From contig NZ_CAHJWD020000101.1 of assembly GCF_903642095.1 (NCBI RefSeq), forward strand, positions 1-25,932: a stretch of DNA of 25,932 bases, in the 5' to 3' direction. Below, in pieces: positions 16,123 to 24,453 of this stretch. This DNA comes from Bathymodiolus brooksi thiotrophic gill symbiont (GTDB taxonomy: Bacteria; Pseudomonadota; Gammaproteobacteria; PS1; Pseudothioglobaceae). The translations under genes and the position numbers were made by a program. The notes beneath the pieces were generated by a model. The model searched no databases. It was not told the DNA's origin and was given only the letters and a program-made list of their open reading frames with translations. How positions within the stretch are numbered: position 1 is the stretch's first letter; every line of letters begins with the position of its first letter.

Positions 16123-16139
16123 TTAACCCAGTGGGTTAA
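16123..16139. promoter_or_regulatory. Perfect palindrome upstream of slyD (candidate operator)
   Basis: TTAACCCA-G-TGGGTTAA is a perfect 8+1+8 inverted repeat, 20 bases before the slyD start. TAAAAT just downstream on the minus strand could be its -10 box, which would put the palindrome in the spacer. It has no T-tract and lies next to, not inside, the terminator at 16162-16193, so a protein-binding site is more likely than a second terminator. Confidence 0.4.
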
Positions 16140-16161
16140 AATTTCATGAAAAAAATGTTAC

Positions 16162-16193
16162 AAAAAAGGCTTATCTAACGATAAGCCTTTTTT
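16162..16193. terminator. Bidirectional intrinsic terminator behind tRNA-Lys
   Basis: AAAAAAGGCTTATC (16162-16175) pairs fully with GATAAGCCTTTTTT (16180-16193) around a TAAC loop. On the minus strand it comes 6 bases after the encoded CCA of the tRNA, so it ends the rpsA-ihfB-tRNA transcript and separates it from slyD. Confidence 0.9.
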
Positions 16194-16198
16194 TAATA

Positions 16199-16274
16199 TG
16201 GTGGGGCGTGAGCGATTTGAACGCTCGACCAGCGGATTAAAAGTCCGATGCTCTACCAACTGAGCTAACGCCCC
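16199..16274 (-). tRNA. tRNA-Lys (anticodon UUU)
   Basis: The minus strand folds into a complete 76-base cloverleaf: acceptor GGGGCGT with ACGCCCC, D-arm GCTC-AGTTGGTAGA-GC, anticodon loop CTTTTAA with anticodon TTT, T-arm GAGCG-TTCAAAT-CGCTC, discriminator A and an encoded CCA (16199-16201). The anticodon stem has one U-C mismatch at its outer pair (27-43). A perfect TATAAT at 16288-16293 gives it a likely own promoter, and the terminator at 16162-16193 follows directly. The lysS gene for its charging enzyme lies about 3.2 kb upstream on the same strand. Confidence 0.98.
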
Positions 16275-16287
16275 ATAAAAAATCAAA

Positions 16288-16293
16288 ATTATA
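16288..16293 (-). promoter_or_regulatory. Candidate -10 box of tRNA-Lys
   Basis: On the minus strand CTGTATAAT holds a perfect TATAAT, 13 bases before the mature tRNA 5' end, so transcription would start about 7 bases before the tRNA. The -35 area is only A/T-rich. Read-through from ihfB remains possible because no terminator separates them. Confidence 0.5.
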
Positions 16294-16315
16294 CAGTAAT
16301 ATAAATCCTAATTTT

Positions 16316-16591
16316 TTAATTATTTACAACTTCTTTAAGTAATTTACCTGGCTTAAAGAATGGCATAAATTTTGCATCAACTGAGGTTTTCTTTCCAGTT
16401 TTAGGATTAATACCTTGGCGTGCATTTTTATGCTTTCTAGAAAAACTGCCAAACCCTCTCACTTCAACACCTTCACCCGTAGCGATACCATCCGCAAGTA
16501 TTGACAAAATGGTATCCACACAAGTCTTTACTTCTGCTTTAGGCAGTGTGCTTTTTTCTGATAAATTAAGGATAAGGTCAGTTTTTTTCAA
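16316..16591 (-). CDS. ihfB: Integration host factor, beta subunit
   Basis: This 91-residue DNA-bending protein of the HU/IHF family pairs with IhfA and shapes promoters, replication origins and recombination sites. The family signature is visible as VEVRGFGSFSRKHKNARQG and NPKTGKK, with the intercalating Pro in the loop of the beta arm (GINPKTG), and the end FFKPGKLLKEVV. Direct position behind rpsA (3 bases between them) is the standard gammaproteobacterial arrangement and favours IhfB over HU or IhfA. Its partner ihfA is not in the window. Confidence 0.94.
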   Translation of the reverse strand: MKKTDLILNLSEKSTLPKAEVKTCVDTILSILADGIATGEGVEVRGFGSFSRKHKNARQGINPKTGKKTSVDAKFMPFFKPGKLLKEVVNN

Positions 16592-16594
16592 AAT

Positions 16595-18268
16595 TTACTG
16601 CTTGGCTTTCTTTAATAAGTCACCCAAAGTAGCACCTTCTGCTGCATCAGAAGACTGCTTATTGTAGTCTGCCATTGCTGCCTTTTCTTCAGCTGAATTT
16701 TTTGCTTTGATACTAACAGAAACATTGCGTGTTTTTCTGTCAATATTAACAATTGCCACTTCAATTTCATCACCTACTTTCAAAACAGTTGATGCATCAT
16801 CAACACGATCTTCAGAGATTTCACCTGCTTTCAAATAACCTGTAACACCTTCTGCCAAAACAACTACTGCACCTTTTGGTGTAACTTCATCAATAGTTGC
16901 TTTAACAATAACACCTTTTTTGTTTGCAGAAGCATAAGACATAAAGTCATCTTCCTCTAGTTGCTTAATACCTAAAGAAATACGCTCTTTTTCAGCATCA
17001 ATATTTAAGATAACCACTTCAAGTTCTTGACCTTTGGCGTAGTTAGAAACCAACTCATCTGCTGGCAATTTATCCCAAGAAAGGTCAGCTAAATGAATCA
17101 AACCATCAATACCGCCCGGAAGGCCGACAAACAAACCAAAGTCTGTAATTGATTTAACAGTAACATCAATCTTATTACCCTTTTCATGTGTTGACTCAAA
17201 GGCTTCCCAAGGATTTTCTTGTGCTTGCTTCATTGATAACGAAATACGATGCTTAGATTCTTGAACATCTAAGACAACCACATTAACTTCTTGACCTAAT
17301 TTAACAATCTTAGAAGGACGAGCATTGGCATTTGTCCAATCCATTTCTGAAACATGAACCAAACCTTCAACGCCCTCTTCAATGCGTACAAATGCACCAT
17401 AATCTGTTAAATTAGAGACGGTACCTGCAACTCTCTTACCCAATGGTAAACGGTCAGAAATATTATCCCAAGGGCTGGCAGTTAACTGCTTAAGACCTAG
17501 CGATACACGCATCTTCTCTTTATCATAGTTAAGGATTTTAACGGTAATTTTATCGCCAATAGTTAGTTTCTCAGATGGGTGATTAACACGCTGCCATGAG
17601 ATGTCTGTAATGTGTAGCAAACCATCAACACCACCAAGGTCAACGAATGCACCGTAATCTGCAAGGTTTTTAACAATACCTTCAATTTCTTGACCTTCTT
17701 CAAGTCCTTCAAGTAGCGCTTCTCTGTCCGCAGAGTTGGCTTCTTGCATAACCGCTTTTCTAGAAATGACGATGTTATTTCTAACTTCGTCCATTTTAAT
17801 AACGATTGCTTCAATTTCTTGACCCTCAAGGTATGAGAAGTCTTTAACTGGATGGATGTCCACTAATGAACCTGGTAAAAATGCTTTAACAACACCGATA
17901 TCAACCGTCAAACCACCTTTAACAGCACCAGTAACAATGCCCGTAACAATGTCTTTTTGATTCATTGCAGTTTCTAGTGCTTGCCATAACTTAATACGCT
18001 TGGCTTTTTCACGAGATAACAAAGTATGACCTAAGCCATCATCAATAGATTCTAATGCAACTTCTACAACATCGCCCTCTACGATTTCCAATTCCCCTTT
18101 AGGATCTTTGAATTGATCAAGGGAAACAAATGCTTCCGATTTTAATCCCACATTGATAACCGCTTTTTCACGATTGATAGCAACGACAGTACCCATTAAT
18201 AAGGCACCTACTTTTACATTTTGTTGTTCTATACTATTCTCAAATAGTTCTGCAAATGATTCTGACAT
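16595..18268 (-). CDS. rpsA: 30S ribosomal protein S1
   Basis: This 557-residue protein has the six S1 (OB-fold) repeats of proteobacterial S1, at roughly 20-85, 105-170, 190-258, 275-345, 362-432 and 449-517. The last four carry the typical LADYGAFVDLGG/VDGLLHITDISW-like blocks. The first two domains bind the ribosome; the others bind mRNA and help initiation on weak sites. The length equals that of E. coli S1. There is no purine-rich Shine-Dalgarno sequence in the 20 bases before the ATG. The same holds in E. coli, where S1 represses its own translation. It follows cmk and precedes ihfB, the standard order. Confidence 0.98.
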   Translation of the reverse strand: MSESFAELFENSIEQQNVKVGALLMGTVVAINREKAVINVGLKSEAFVSLDQFKDPKGELEIVEGDVVEVALESIDDGLGHTLLSREKAKRIKLWQALETAMNQKDIVTGIVTGAVKGGLTVDIGVVKAFLPGSLVDIHPVKDFSYLEGQEIEAIVIKMDEVRNNIVISRKAVMQEANSADREALLEGLEEGQEIEGIVKNLADYGAFVDLGGVDGLLHITDISWQRVNHPSEKLTIGDKITVKILNYDKEKMRVSLGLKQLTASPWDNISDRLPLGKRVAGTVSNLTDYGAFVRIEEGVEGLVHVSEMDWTNANARPSKIVKLGQEVNVVVLDVQESKHRISLSMKQAQENPWEAFESTHEKGNKIDVTVKSITDFGLFVGLPGGIDGLIHLADLSWDKLPADELVSNYAKGQELEVVILNIDAEKERISLGIKQLEEDDFMSYASANKKGVIVKATIDEVTPKGAVVVLAEGVTGYLKAGEISEDRVDDASTVLKVGDEIEVAIVNIDRKTRNVSVSIKAKNSAEEKAAMADYNKQSSDAAEGATLGDLLKKAKQ

Positions 18269-18366
18269 ATTGTTTTATTTAGATGTTGACCGGTAAAAAA
18301 CTCCAACAACGGTATAAGTTGGCATTTATCGGGTTAATTTTTTAATAAAATCTAACCGCTTAGACT
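18269..18366 (-). promoter_or_regulatory. rpsA leader with weak hairpin and T-run
   Basis: The 98-base gap between cmk and rpsA holds, on the minus strand, CCAAC-(10 bases)-GTTGG (18322-18303) followed after AG by six T (18300-18295). This resembles a weak attenuator between cmk and rpsA. The region near the ATG is A/T-rich and lacks a Shine-Dalgarno site. It is the likely place for rpsA promoter activity and S1 autoregulation; both are inferred from E. coli. Confidence 0.35.
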
Positions 18367-19035
18367 TTAACTTTTTGTTACTAATTCGCTCACCTGAGCA
18401 ACCACTTCATCAATTGATAACTCAGTGGTATCAATGACAAGGGCATCTTTAGCAGGTTTAAGTGGTGAATTTTCACGTGAACAATCACGCTCATCTCTTG
18501 CCACTACAACTGCCAAGATTTGCGATATTATACCTGCAGTGCCTTGTGCTTGCAATTGTTTTAAGCGTCTTTCTGCACGCTCTTGTGCACTGGCAGTTAA
18601 GAATACTTTAAAAGGAGCATCTGCAAAAACTACCGCCCCCATATCACGCCCATCTGCAACCAGCCCCGGTGCTTGTGCAAAATCTTGTTGGCGTTTTAAC
18701 AACGCACCACGCACCACGCCAATGGCTGCTATTTTAGATGCCATCTCACCTGTTTGCTCAGTACGCAAAGTTTTAGAAACATCTCTCCCATCTAAAAACA
18801 CGCTAACCAATTCACTACCCACCTCAGTTTTAAACTCTAAATCTAAAGTTTGTGCAATTTTTTCCAACGCATTTTCATTGCCAATATCCACCCCTCTAGC
18901 ATCAACTGCCAAAGCAAAAGCACGATAAATTGCTCCAGAATCAAGCAAATGCCAATCCAGTTTTTGTGCCATTATCCGTGCAATTGTCCCTTTACCTACG
19001 CCACTTGGGCCGTCAATCGTTAAAATATTATTCAT
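18367..19035 (-). CDS. cmk: Cytidylate kinase
   Basis: This 222-residue enzyme phosphorylates CMP and dCMP to the diphosphates. The P-loop is GPSGVGKGT (9-17), followed by LDSGAIYRA for base binding, VADGRDMGAVVF (the DGRD motif of bacterial Cmk), FLTASAQERAERRLKQL and ARDERDCSRENSPL in the lid. Length and motifs match Cmk and not UMP/CMP or adenylate kinases. It lies 79 bases after the mazG-like gene and 98 bases before rpsA; cmk-rpsA-ihfB is a conserved order. Confidence 0.97.
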   Translation of the reverse strand: MNNILTIDGPSGVGKGTIARIMAQKLDWHLLDSGAIYRAFALAVDARGVDIGNENALEKIAQTLDLEFKTEVGSELVSVFLDGRDVSKTLRTEQTGEMASKIAAIGVVRGALLKRQQDFAQAPGLVADGRDMGAVVFADAPFKVFLTASAQERAERRLKQLQAQGTAGIISQILAVVVARDERDCSRENSPLKPAKDALVIDTTELSIDEVVAQVSELVTKS

Positions 19036-19114
19036 TTTTCTACCTTAAATTCTATGTTGATACAATCAAATATTCGGATAAACCTAATAACTCACCAGAA
19101 AATCCTCACCCAAC

Positions 19115-19447
19115 CTAGACCCCTTTAAATTCCGACACTCGAATTTTACCGTTGACCATTCTGGATTTTCTTTGATTGATTTTTTCCATTTTTTGCCAAA
19201 ATGCTTCATTCAAATCAAAATCAGCACTAATTGCCGTGCCTATTAATAAAATCAATAAATCGGCAGATTCTTCTGCTAAATCGGCTTTGGATTTTCCTTT
19301 GGTCACACAAGCCGATATTTCTCCCAATTCTTCTGCCATTAGTGCTACACGGTAAGCCAAATCTTCACCACCGTTATTTTTAAAATCATGTTTATCGTGA
19401 AATGCTTGAATAGTCGCTAACATTGATTGATAGGAATCTTGATTCAT
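19115..19447 (-). CDS. MazG-like nucleotide pyrophosphohydrolase
   Basis: This 110-residue protein is all-alpha and carries the MazG-superfamily metal motif ExxE-(spacer)-ExxD: Glu39/Glu40/Glu43 in AEELGE and Glu60/Asp63 in EESADLL. Such enzymes hydrolyse nucleoside triphosphates to monophosphate and pyrophosphate and act in nucleotide-pool clean-up. It contains one domain only, unlike E. coli MazG with two. The exact substrate (dCTP, dUTP, ppGpp-related or modified nucleotides) cannot be read from sequence. AGGGTGA precedes the ATG by 5 bases. It lies between lysS and cmk on the same strand. Confidence 0.85.
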   Translation of the reverse strand: MNQDSYQSMLATIQAFHDKHDFKNNGGEDLAYRVALMAEELGEISACVTKGKSKADLAEESADLLILLIGTAISADFDLNEAFWQKMEKINQRKSRMVNGKIRVSEFKGV

Positions 19448-19506
19448 TTAATCACCCTTTTTTTTGTATAATTTAAACAATAAAACCACTACATAAAGCC
19501 ATTATT

Positions 19507-21000
19507 CTAGTTTTTAGTCTCTAATTTCATATGCGGAAATAACAACACATCGCGAATAGACGGGGAGTCGGTAAATAGCATCACTAAACGGTCAATACCA
19601 ATACCCTCACCTGCAGTAGGTGGCATACCGTATTCTAAAGCACGAATATAATCAGCATCATAATGCATTGCCTCATCATCGCCTGCGTCTTTTTCTGCCA
19701 CTTGCTTATGAAAGCGTTCGGCTTGGTCTTCTGCATCATTCAACTCGGAGAAACCGTTGGCAATTTCACGGCCACCAATAAATAACTCAAATCTATCGGT
19801 AATAAATGGATTATCGTCATTACGCCGAGCAAGAGGGGAAACTTCAGTTGGGTATTCGGTAATAAAAGTTGGCTGAATGAGCTTTTCTTCAACAGTGGCT
19901 TCAAAAATTTCAATTTGGATTTTACCCAAACCCCAAGTGTCTTTGACTGTTATGCCTAATTTTTCAGCAGTGGCAGTGGCGTTATTCTGACTTAAATCAT
20001 CGGCAGATAAATTCGCATTATAATGCAAAATTGAATCAAACACGCTAATGCGTTCAAAGGTTTTAGAAAAATCAAACTCATCACCTTGATACTGCACAAC
20101 TGCATTACCACATACATCAACTGCAATCCCTCTAAACAAATTTTCGGTTAAATCCATCACATCGTGATAGGTGGCATACGCCTGATAAAACTCAATCATA
20201 GTAAATTCTGGATTGTGGCGAGTAGATAGCCCCTCATTTCTAAAATTACGATTGATTTCAAATACCCTGTCCATACCACCAACAATCAATCGCTTGAGAT
20301 AAAGCTCAGGTGCAATACGCAAAAACATCTGCATATCTAATGCATTATGATGGGTTTCAAATGGCTTGGCAGTAGCCCCTCCCGGAATGCTTTGCAACAT
20401 TGGCGTTTCCACTTCGATAAAATCATTTTTATTAAAGAAATTACGAATATAAGCGACAATTTGCGAGCGGCGTTTAAAGGTATCGCGTGAGGATTTGTTC
20501 ATAATCAAATCTACATAACGCTGGCGATAGCGAATTTCCTGATCGCTTAAACCGTGGAATTTATCAGGCAACGGTCGCAATGATTTGGTTAATAATTTTA
20601 TCTCACTCACTCGCACCGATAATTCGCCAACCTGAGTTTTAAACAGCGTGCCTTTGGTGCCGATAATATCGCCAATATCCCATTTTTTAAACTGTTCATT
20701 ATAAAAATCCTCGGGTAATTCATCACGGGTTACAAACAATTGAATTTTCCCACTAGAATCCTGAATGTGTGCAAAACTTGCCTTGCCCATCACCCGTTTT
20801 AATATCATCCGTCCTGCAATTGATACTTCAATGGATTTCTCTTCCAGCTCTGCTTTTGAAAATTGGTCAAATTCTGCTAAAATAGATTCAGCAAAATTCT
20901 GCGGTTTAAAATCGTTAACAAACGGATTTCCCTTCGTTCTCAGTGTTGCTAATTTTGACCTTCTTTCTGCTACTAATTTATTGTCTTCTTGATTGTTCAT
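19507..21000 (-). CDS. lysS: Lysyl-tRNA synthetase (class II)
   Basis: This 497-residue enzyme charges tRNA-Lys. An N-terminal OB-fold (about 60-150, with [20 protein letters not shown]) binds the anticodon. The class II core has motif 2 as [20 protein letters not shown] (about 255-275) and motif 3 as [19 protein letters not shown] near the C-terminus; [12 protein letters not shown] is typical of LysRS. The length matches bacterial LysS. The stop is 59 bases before the mazG-like gene, and the start is 17 bases after the TPR gene. Confidence 0.98.
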   Translation of the reverse strand: MNNQEDNKLVAERRSKLATLRTKGNPFVNDFKPQNFAESILAEFDQFSKAELEEKSIEVSIAGRMILKRVMGKASFAHIQDSSGKIQLFVTRDELPEDFYNEQFKKWDIGDIIGTKGTLFKTQVGELSVRVSEIKLLTKSLRPLPDKFHGLSDQEIRYRQRYVDLIMNKSSRDTFKRRSQIVAYIRNFFNKNDFIEVETPMLQSIPGGATAKPFETHHNALDMQMFLRIAPELYLKRLIVGGMDRVFEINRNFRNEGLSTRHNPEFTMIEFYQAYATYHDVMDLTENLFRGIAVDVCGNAVVQYQGDEFDFSKTFERISVFDSILHYNANLSADDLSQNNATATAEKLGITVKDTWGLGKIQIEIFEATVEEKLIQPTFITEYPTEVSPLARRNDDNPFITDRFELFIGGREIANGFSELNDAEDQAERFHKQVAEKDAGDDEAMHYDADYIRALEYGMPPTAGEGIGIDRLVMLFTDSPSIRDVLLFPHMKLETKN

Positions 21001-21017
21001 ACTTTCCTAATGAGTGT

Positions 21018-21680
21018 TTATTTTTCTTGACTTTCCAATTCTCTTTTTGCCAAACTTTTTGCTTTGGAAAAATCTACATCAGCTTGCTTAATTTTGCCCA
21101 TGCCTTTTAATAAAGTTGCACGATTATAATAGGCTTGATAAAAATTTGTGTCTAAATTAATGGATTTTGACAAATCTTGATACGCCAACGCCTCTTTTCC
21201 TAACTTTAAAAACGCATTGCCACGGTTATAAATGGCAGCAATATAAGTCTCATCCAATGCCACTGCTTGAGAATAAGCCTCAATGGCTTGCTCAGTTTTT
21301 TCTAATCTATCGTAACAATTGCCCAAATTATTAAATGCACCACAATCTTTGTCATTCAAGACTAAAGCGCTTTCAAGATATGTGATTGCCAAGTTAAAAT
21401 CTTCTTTTTCCTGTGCCATACTTGCTAGGCAAAAATACGCTTCGCTACTATTTGGATTAGATTTTATCGCATTCGACATACTTTCCATTGCCAAATCACT
21501 GTTACCTTGCAATTGATGAAGATGGCCCAAACTCAAATGTGCATTGGCTTTTAATTCCTTATCCGCCGCCTGATGACTTAGCACCCTATTCCAAGCCTGA
21601 ATTGCCTTAGATAATTCGCCATTTTTTTGGTGCGTATAAGCTAATACCATTAAATCACTGAGCTCTGTTATATTACTCAT
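21018..21680 (-). CDS. Tetratricopeptide-repeat protein
   Basis: This 220-residue protein consists of about six TPR units of 34 residues, for example ANAHLSLGHLHQLQGNSDLA, GAFNNLGNCYDRLEKTEQAI and AIYNRGNAFLKLGKEALAYQ. There is no signal peptide or membrane segment, so it is a cytosolic protein-protein interaction scaffold. Its partner is unknown. The start overlaps the yjbQ-family stop by 4 bases, and ccmH is one gene further upstream. CcmI, the usual TPR companion of CcmH, carries N-terminal membrane segments that are missing here, so equating the two would be speculative. Confidence 0.85.
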   Translation of the reverse strand: MSNITELSDLMVLAYTHQKNGELSKAIQAWNRVLSHQAADKELKANAHLSLGHLHQLQGNSDLAMESMSNAIKSNPNSSEAYFCLASMAQEKEDFNLAITYLESALVLNDKDCGAFNNLGNCYDRLEKTEQAIEAYSQAVALDETYIAAIYNRGNAFLKLGKEALAYQDLSKSINLDTNFYQAYYNRATLLKGMGKIKQADVDFSKAKSLAKRELESQEK

Positions 21681-22072
21681 AATAAAGTAACAATAAGTTT
21701 TCGATTGCTTCCCTTGGCACGATGTTCATATAAAAATAAACCTTGAAACCTACCTAAAGCAAGTTTGTTAGCAACCACTGGAATGCTTTTACTTTCCCCA
21801 GTTAAAACACTGCGAATATGCCCCGACATATCAAAATCACCTTCGCCATTATGTCGGTAATTTGGGTTCGCATCAACAACACTTGTTTGTAAAAAATCTT
21901 CCATATCTAACAATAAATCAGGGTCTTCATTGCCCGTAATCATCAGCGATGCCGAAGTATGAGTAACAAACAAATGACACAATTTAGCATCTTGCTGTGC
22001 CAAAACTGCATTCACTTGCTGGGTAATTTCAATAGCACCACGACCTTTGGTTTTAACAACAAGTTCTGTCAT
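21677..22072 (-). CDS. YjbQ/UPF0047 family protein
   Basis: This 131-residue protein carries the conserved pattern of the UPF0047 family: CHLFVTHTSASLMITGNED (32-50), NYRHNGEGDFDMSGHIRSVL (71-90), ALGRFQGLFLYEHR (105-118). The conserved His and Asp residues form a small metal or phosphate site. E. coli YjbQ has weak secondary thiamine-phosphate synthase activity; the true cellular role is not settled. The ATG overlaps the ccmH stop by 4 bases and the stop overlaps the TPR start by 4 bases. Confidence 0.92.
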   Translation of the reverse strand: MTELVVKTKGRGAIEITQQVNAVLAQQDAKLCHLFVTHTSASLMITGNEDPDLLLDMEDFLQTSVVDANPNYRHNGEGDFDMSGHIRSVLTGESKSIPVVANKLALGRFQGLFLYEHRAKGSNRKLIVTLL

Positions 22073-22506
22073 TTAAGGAGTTCTTTGGCTTTGGTAGAGT
22101 CAATCTTTGCAACTAAGGGTTTTTTGGCACTAAAAAAGCGCACAAGAAAAAACAACCCAAATGCTAAAAAAACAAAAGGCAAAAACCACAACAAATAAGT
22201 GTTTTTATTTACAGGCGGTTTAAACACCACAAAATCCCCATAACGAGCCACCATAAATGCACGAATATCATCGTTGGTTTTACCACTTAAAATCAACTCC
22301 CTAACCTTCTCCCTCAAGTCTTTTGCCAGACCCGCATTTGAACCACCAATACTTTGCCCTTGACACACAGGGCAACGAATTTCATCAATCAAAGTGCGAT
22401 AACGCCGTTCTTGTTGGGCATTAATAAAAGTATTTGCCTCAATGCTTTCAGCATAAATGGGATTAATAAGTGCTAATAGCAGTAAAAATTGAATAAAATA
22501 ACGCAT
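22069..22506 (-). CDS. ccmH: Cytochrome c maturation protein CcmH (short form)
   Basis: This 145-residue protein has a signal peptide (MRYFIQFLLLLALINPIYA), a periplasmic three-helix domain with the thioredox motif RCPVCQ (Cys45, Cys48) and one C-terminal membrane helix (about 104-125). CcmH keeps apocytochrome c haem-binding cysteines reduced for haem ligation. It is the short form without the CcmI-like TPR part fused in E. coli. No other ccm gene is adjacent, so the rest of the system I set must lie elsewhere. It could serve the CIECH cytochrome encoded at 12324-12599. Its promoter region is shared with uup and contains a MITE copy. Confidence 0.93.
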   Translation of the reverse strand: MRYFIQFLLLLALINPIYAESIEANTFINAQQERRYRTLIDEIRCPVCQGQSIGGSNAGLAKDLREKVRELILSGKTNDDIRAFMVARYGDFVVFKPPVNKNTYLLWFLPFVFLAFGLFFLVRFFSAKKPLVAKIDSTKAKELLK

Positions 22507-22521
22507 AATTAAATCCTGTTA

Positions 22522-22559
22522 AGAGCTTTTATAAATATGAACAATTATACAAAAGTCTC
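22522..22559. mobile_element. MITE-like element, copy C (minimal, 38 bases)
   Basis: The sequence begins AGAGCTTTTATAAATATGAA and ends TTATACAAAAGTCTC. These ends match the two ends of the element at 25107-25206, with the interior lost. It is flanked by the perfect direct repeat TGTTA (22517-22521 and 22560-22564), as expected for a 5-base target-site duplication. It fills most of the 84-base gap between the divergent ccmH and uup genes and so may carry or disturb their promoters. Confidence 0.65.
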
Positions 22560-22590
22560 TGTTAATCAAAAATATAAATAATTTTAACCT

Positions 22591-24453
22591 ATGCCACTAA
22601 TTACACTTGATAATATTTCCCTTAATTTTTCTGAAAAATTAATCCTAAATGAGGTTAGTACCACCATCTTAAAAGGCGATAAAATCGCCCTCATTGGACG
22701 CAATGGCGAGGGGAAATCCACCTTTATGCGTGTGCTTGCTGGTGCAATTGAGCCAGATGATGGCAAAGTAAAAATTAAAAATGGCATTAAAATTAGTTAT
22801 TTAGAGCAAAGTCCACCAGAAGACAATAATAAAAATTTATTTGATATTGTCGCCGAAGGTTTGGGCGATATTGGTATTGTGTTGACAAAATATCAACATT
22901 TAATGGCAGACGAAAAATTAAACGAAGCAGCTGAACTGCAAGAAGAAATTGATCGCCTTGATGGCTGGCAATATTTACACAAAATTGAAACCATTCTTAA
23001 TCGTTTTTCGCTGAATGCAGAAGCCGTTTTATCCACCCTATCTGGTGGCTGGAGGCGACGGGTAATGTTGGCGCGTGCGTTAATACAAGAACCGAATGTG
23101 CTGCTACTTGATGAACCAACTAACCATATGGACATTACTGCCATTCTTGATTTGGAAAAAATGCTCAAAGATTATCACGGCACCTTGGTTCTCATTAGCC
23201 ATGACCGTGCATTTATCGCTGGTATCGTCAATAAAGTGTTTGATTTAGACCGTGGCAATTTAGCGGTATTTGAATGCGGCTATCAAGACTATGTCAAACG
23301 CAAAGACAATCTACTTAATTCAGAGACATTGGCAAACAAAAGATTTGACAAAAAACTCGCTCAAGAAGAAGTGTGGATTCGCCAAGGCATTAAAGCCAGA
23401 AGAACCCGTAACGAAGGTCGCGTGCGTGCCTTACAAGAAATGCGAAATTCCTTTATTAGTCGCCGACAAAAACAAGGTAAAGTTAAAATACATTCAGTAG
23501 CAGAAGATGAAAAGCGTGCATCAAAACTGGTATTTGAAGTTAAAAAAATGTCTTATTCTATTGGCGACTTGCAACTGGTCAAAGACTTTTCTATGCTGGT
23601 ATTAAAAGGTGAAAAAATCGGGGTTATTGGTGGCAATGGTTCAGGTAAATCAACTTTTATTAAATTATTACTTGATGAATTACAACCCAGCAGTGGCAGT
23701 ATACGCCGCTCCAAAACCATTAAGTTGGCTTATTTTGACCAAATGCGTGAAATGCTAAAGCCCAATATGAAAGCCATGGATTTTGTCTCAGGCGGTAGTG
23801 AACACATTAATATCGGCGGTAAAAGCAAGCATATAATCGGATATTTGCGTCAGTTTTTATTTACTGGCAAGCAAGCAATGGCACCCATTAAAATGTTTTC
23901 TGGTGGTGAAAAAAACCGCCTAATGTTAGCAAAAATTCTTTCCCAACCCGCCAATTTACTAGTGCTTGATGAACCGACCAACGACCTTGATGTAGAAACC
24001 TTGGAACTGCTAGAAGAGATGCTAGTGGAATACACAGGCACATTGATTTTGATTTCACACGATAGAACTTTTTTAAACAATGTTGTGGGCTCTACCGTTG
24101 TTATGGATGGCGATGGCGTTATCAATCAATATGCCGGTGGTTATGACGATTATCTTATTCAAAAACAAGACAATTTAGACAATCAAACCAAAGCCAAAGT
24201 GCAAACCAAGCCAAAACAAGAGAAAAATGCACCCAGCAATCCCAAACAAAAACTAAGTTACAAACAACAACAAGCATTGGCAAAATTACCTGATAAAATC
24301 GAAAAAACAGAAGCTGAAATCAAAGCAATACAATTGCAACTCTCAGACCTCGAATTTTTCCAACGACCAGAATCTCAAGACGCACTCATTCGCCTATCAA
24401 GATTGGAAGCTGATTTAGTGCGTTATTATGAGAAATGGAGTGTATTGGAATGA
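22591..24453 (+). CDS. uup: ABC-F ATPase Uup
   Basis: This 620-residue soluble protein has two ABC ATPase domains and no membrane part. Domain 1 has Walker A GRNGEGKST (36-44), signature LSGGWRRR and Walker B LLLDEPTNHMD. Domain 2 has GGNGSGKST, FSGGEKNR and LVLDEPTNDLD. A Lys/Gln-rich linker leads to a C-terminal coiled coil (about 545-620), the DNA-binding part that defines Uup among ABC-F proteins such as EttA and YheS. Uup affects precise excision of transposons and resolves branched replication intermediates, and it also acts on ribosomes. Its stop overlaps the HAD gene start by 4 bases. Confidence 0.95.
   Translation: MPLITLDNISLNFSEKLILNEVSTTILKGDKIALIGRNGEGKSTFMRVLAGAIEPDDGKVKIKNGIKISYLEQSPPEDNNKNLFDIVAEGLGDIGIVLTKYQHLMADEKLNEAAELQEEIDRLDGWQYLHKIETILNRFSLNAEAVLSTLSGGWRRRVMLARALIQEPNVLLLDEPTNHMDITAILDLEKMLKDYHGTLVLISHDRAFIAGIVNKVFDLDRGNLAVFECGYQDYVKRKDNLLNSETLANKRFDKKLAQEEVWIRQGIKARRTRNEGRVRALQEMRNSFISRRQKQGKVKIHSVAEDEKRASKLVFEVKKMSYSIGDLQLVKDFSMLVLKGEKIGVIGGNGSGKSTFIKLLLDELQPSSGSIRRSKTIKLAYFDQMREMLKPNMKAMDFVSGGSEHINIGGKSKHIIGYLRQFLFTGKQAMAPIKMFSGGEKNRLMLAKILSQPANLLVLDEPTNDLDVETLELLEEMLVEYTGTLILISHDRTFLNNVVGSTVVMDGDGVINQYAGGYDDYLIQKQDNLDNQTKAKVQTKPKQEKNAPSNPKQKLSYKQQQALAKLPDKIEKTEAEIKAIQLQLSDLEFFQRPESQDALIRLSRLEADLVRYYEKWSVLE

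Noticed and set aside
18425..18928. A 167-codon open frame on the plus strand opposite cmk
   Set aside because: It lies wholly inside cmk, whose motifs are unmistakable; the opposite frame is Ser/Ala-rich low-complexity and has no ribosome site.
24435..24449. Earlier ATG for the HAD gene at 24435
   Set aside because: The ATG at 24450 has a GGAG site at good distance, makes the ATGA overlap seen at other junctions, and starts directly before the HAD motif I strand.
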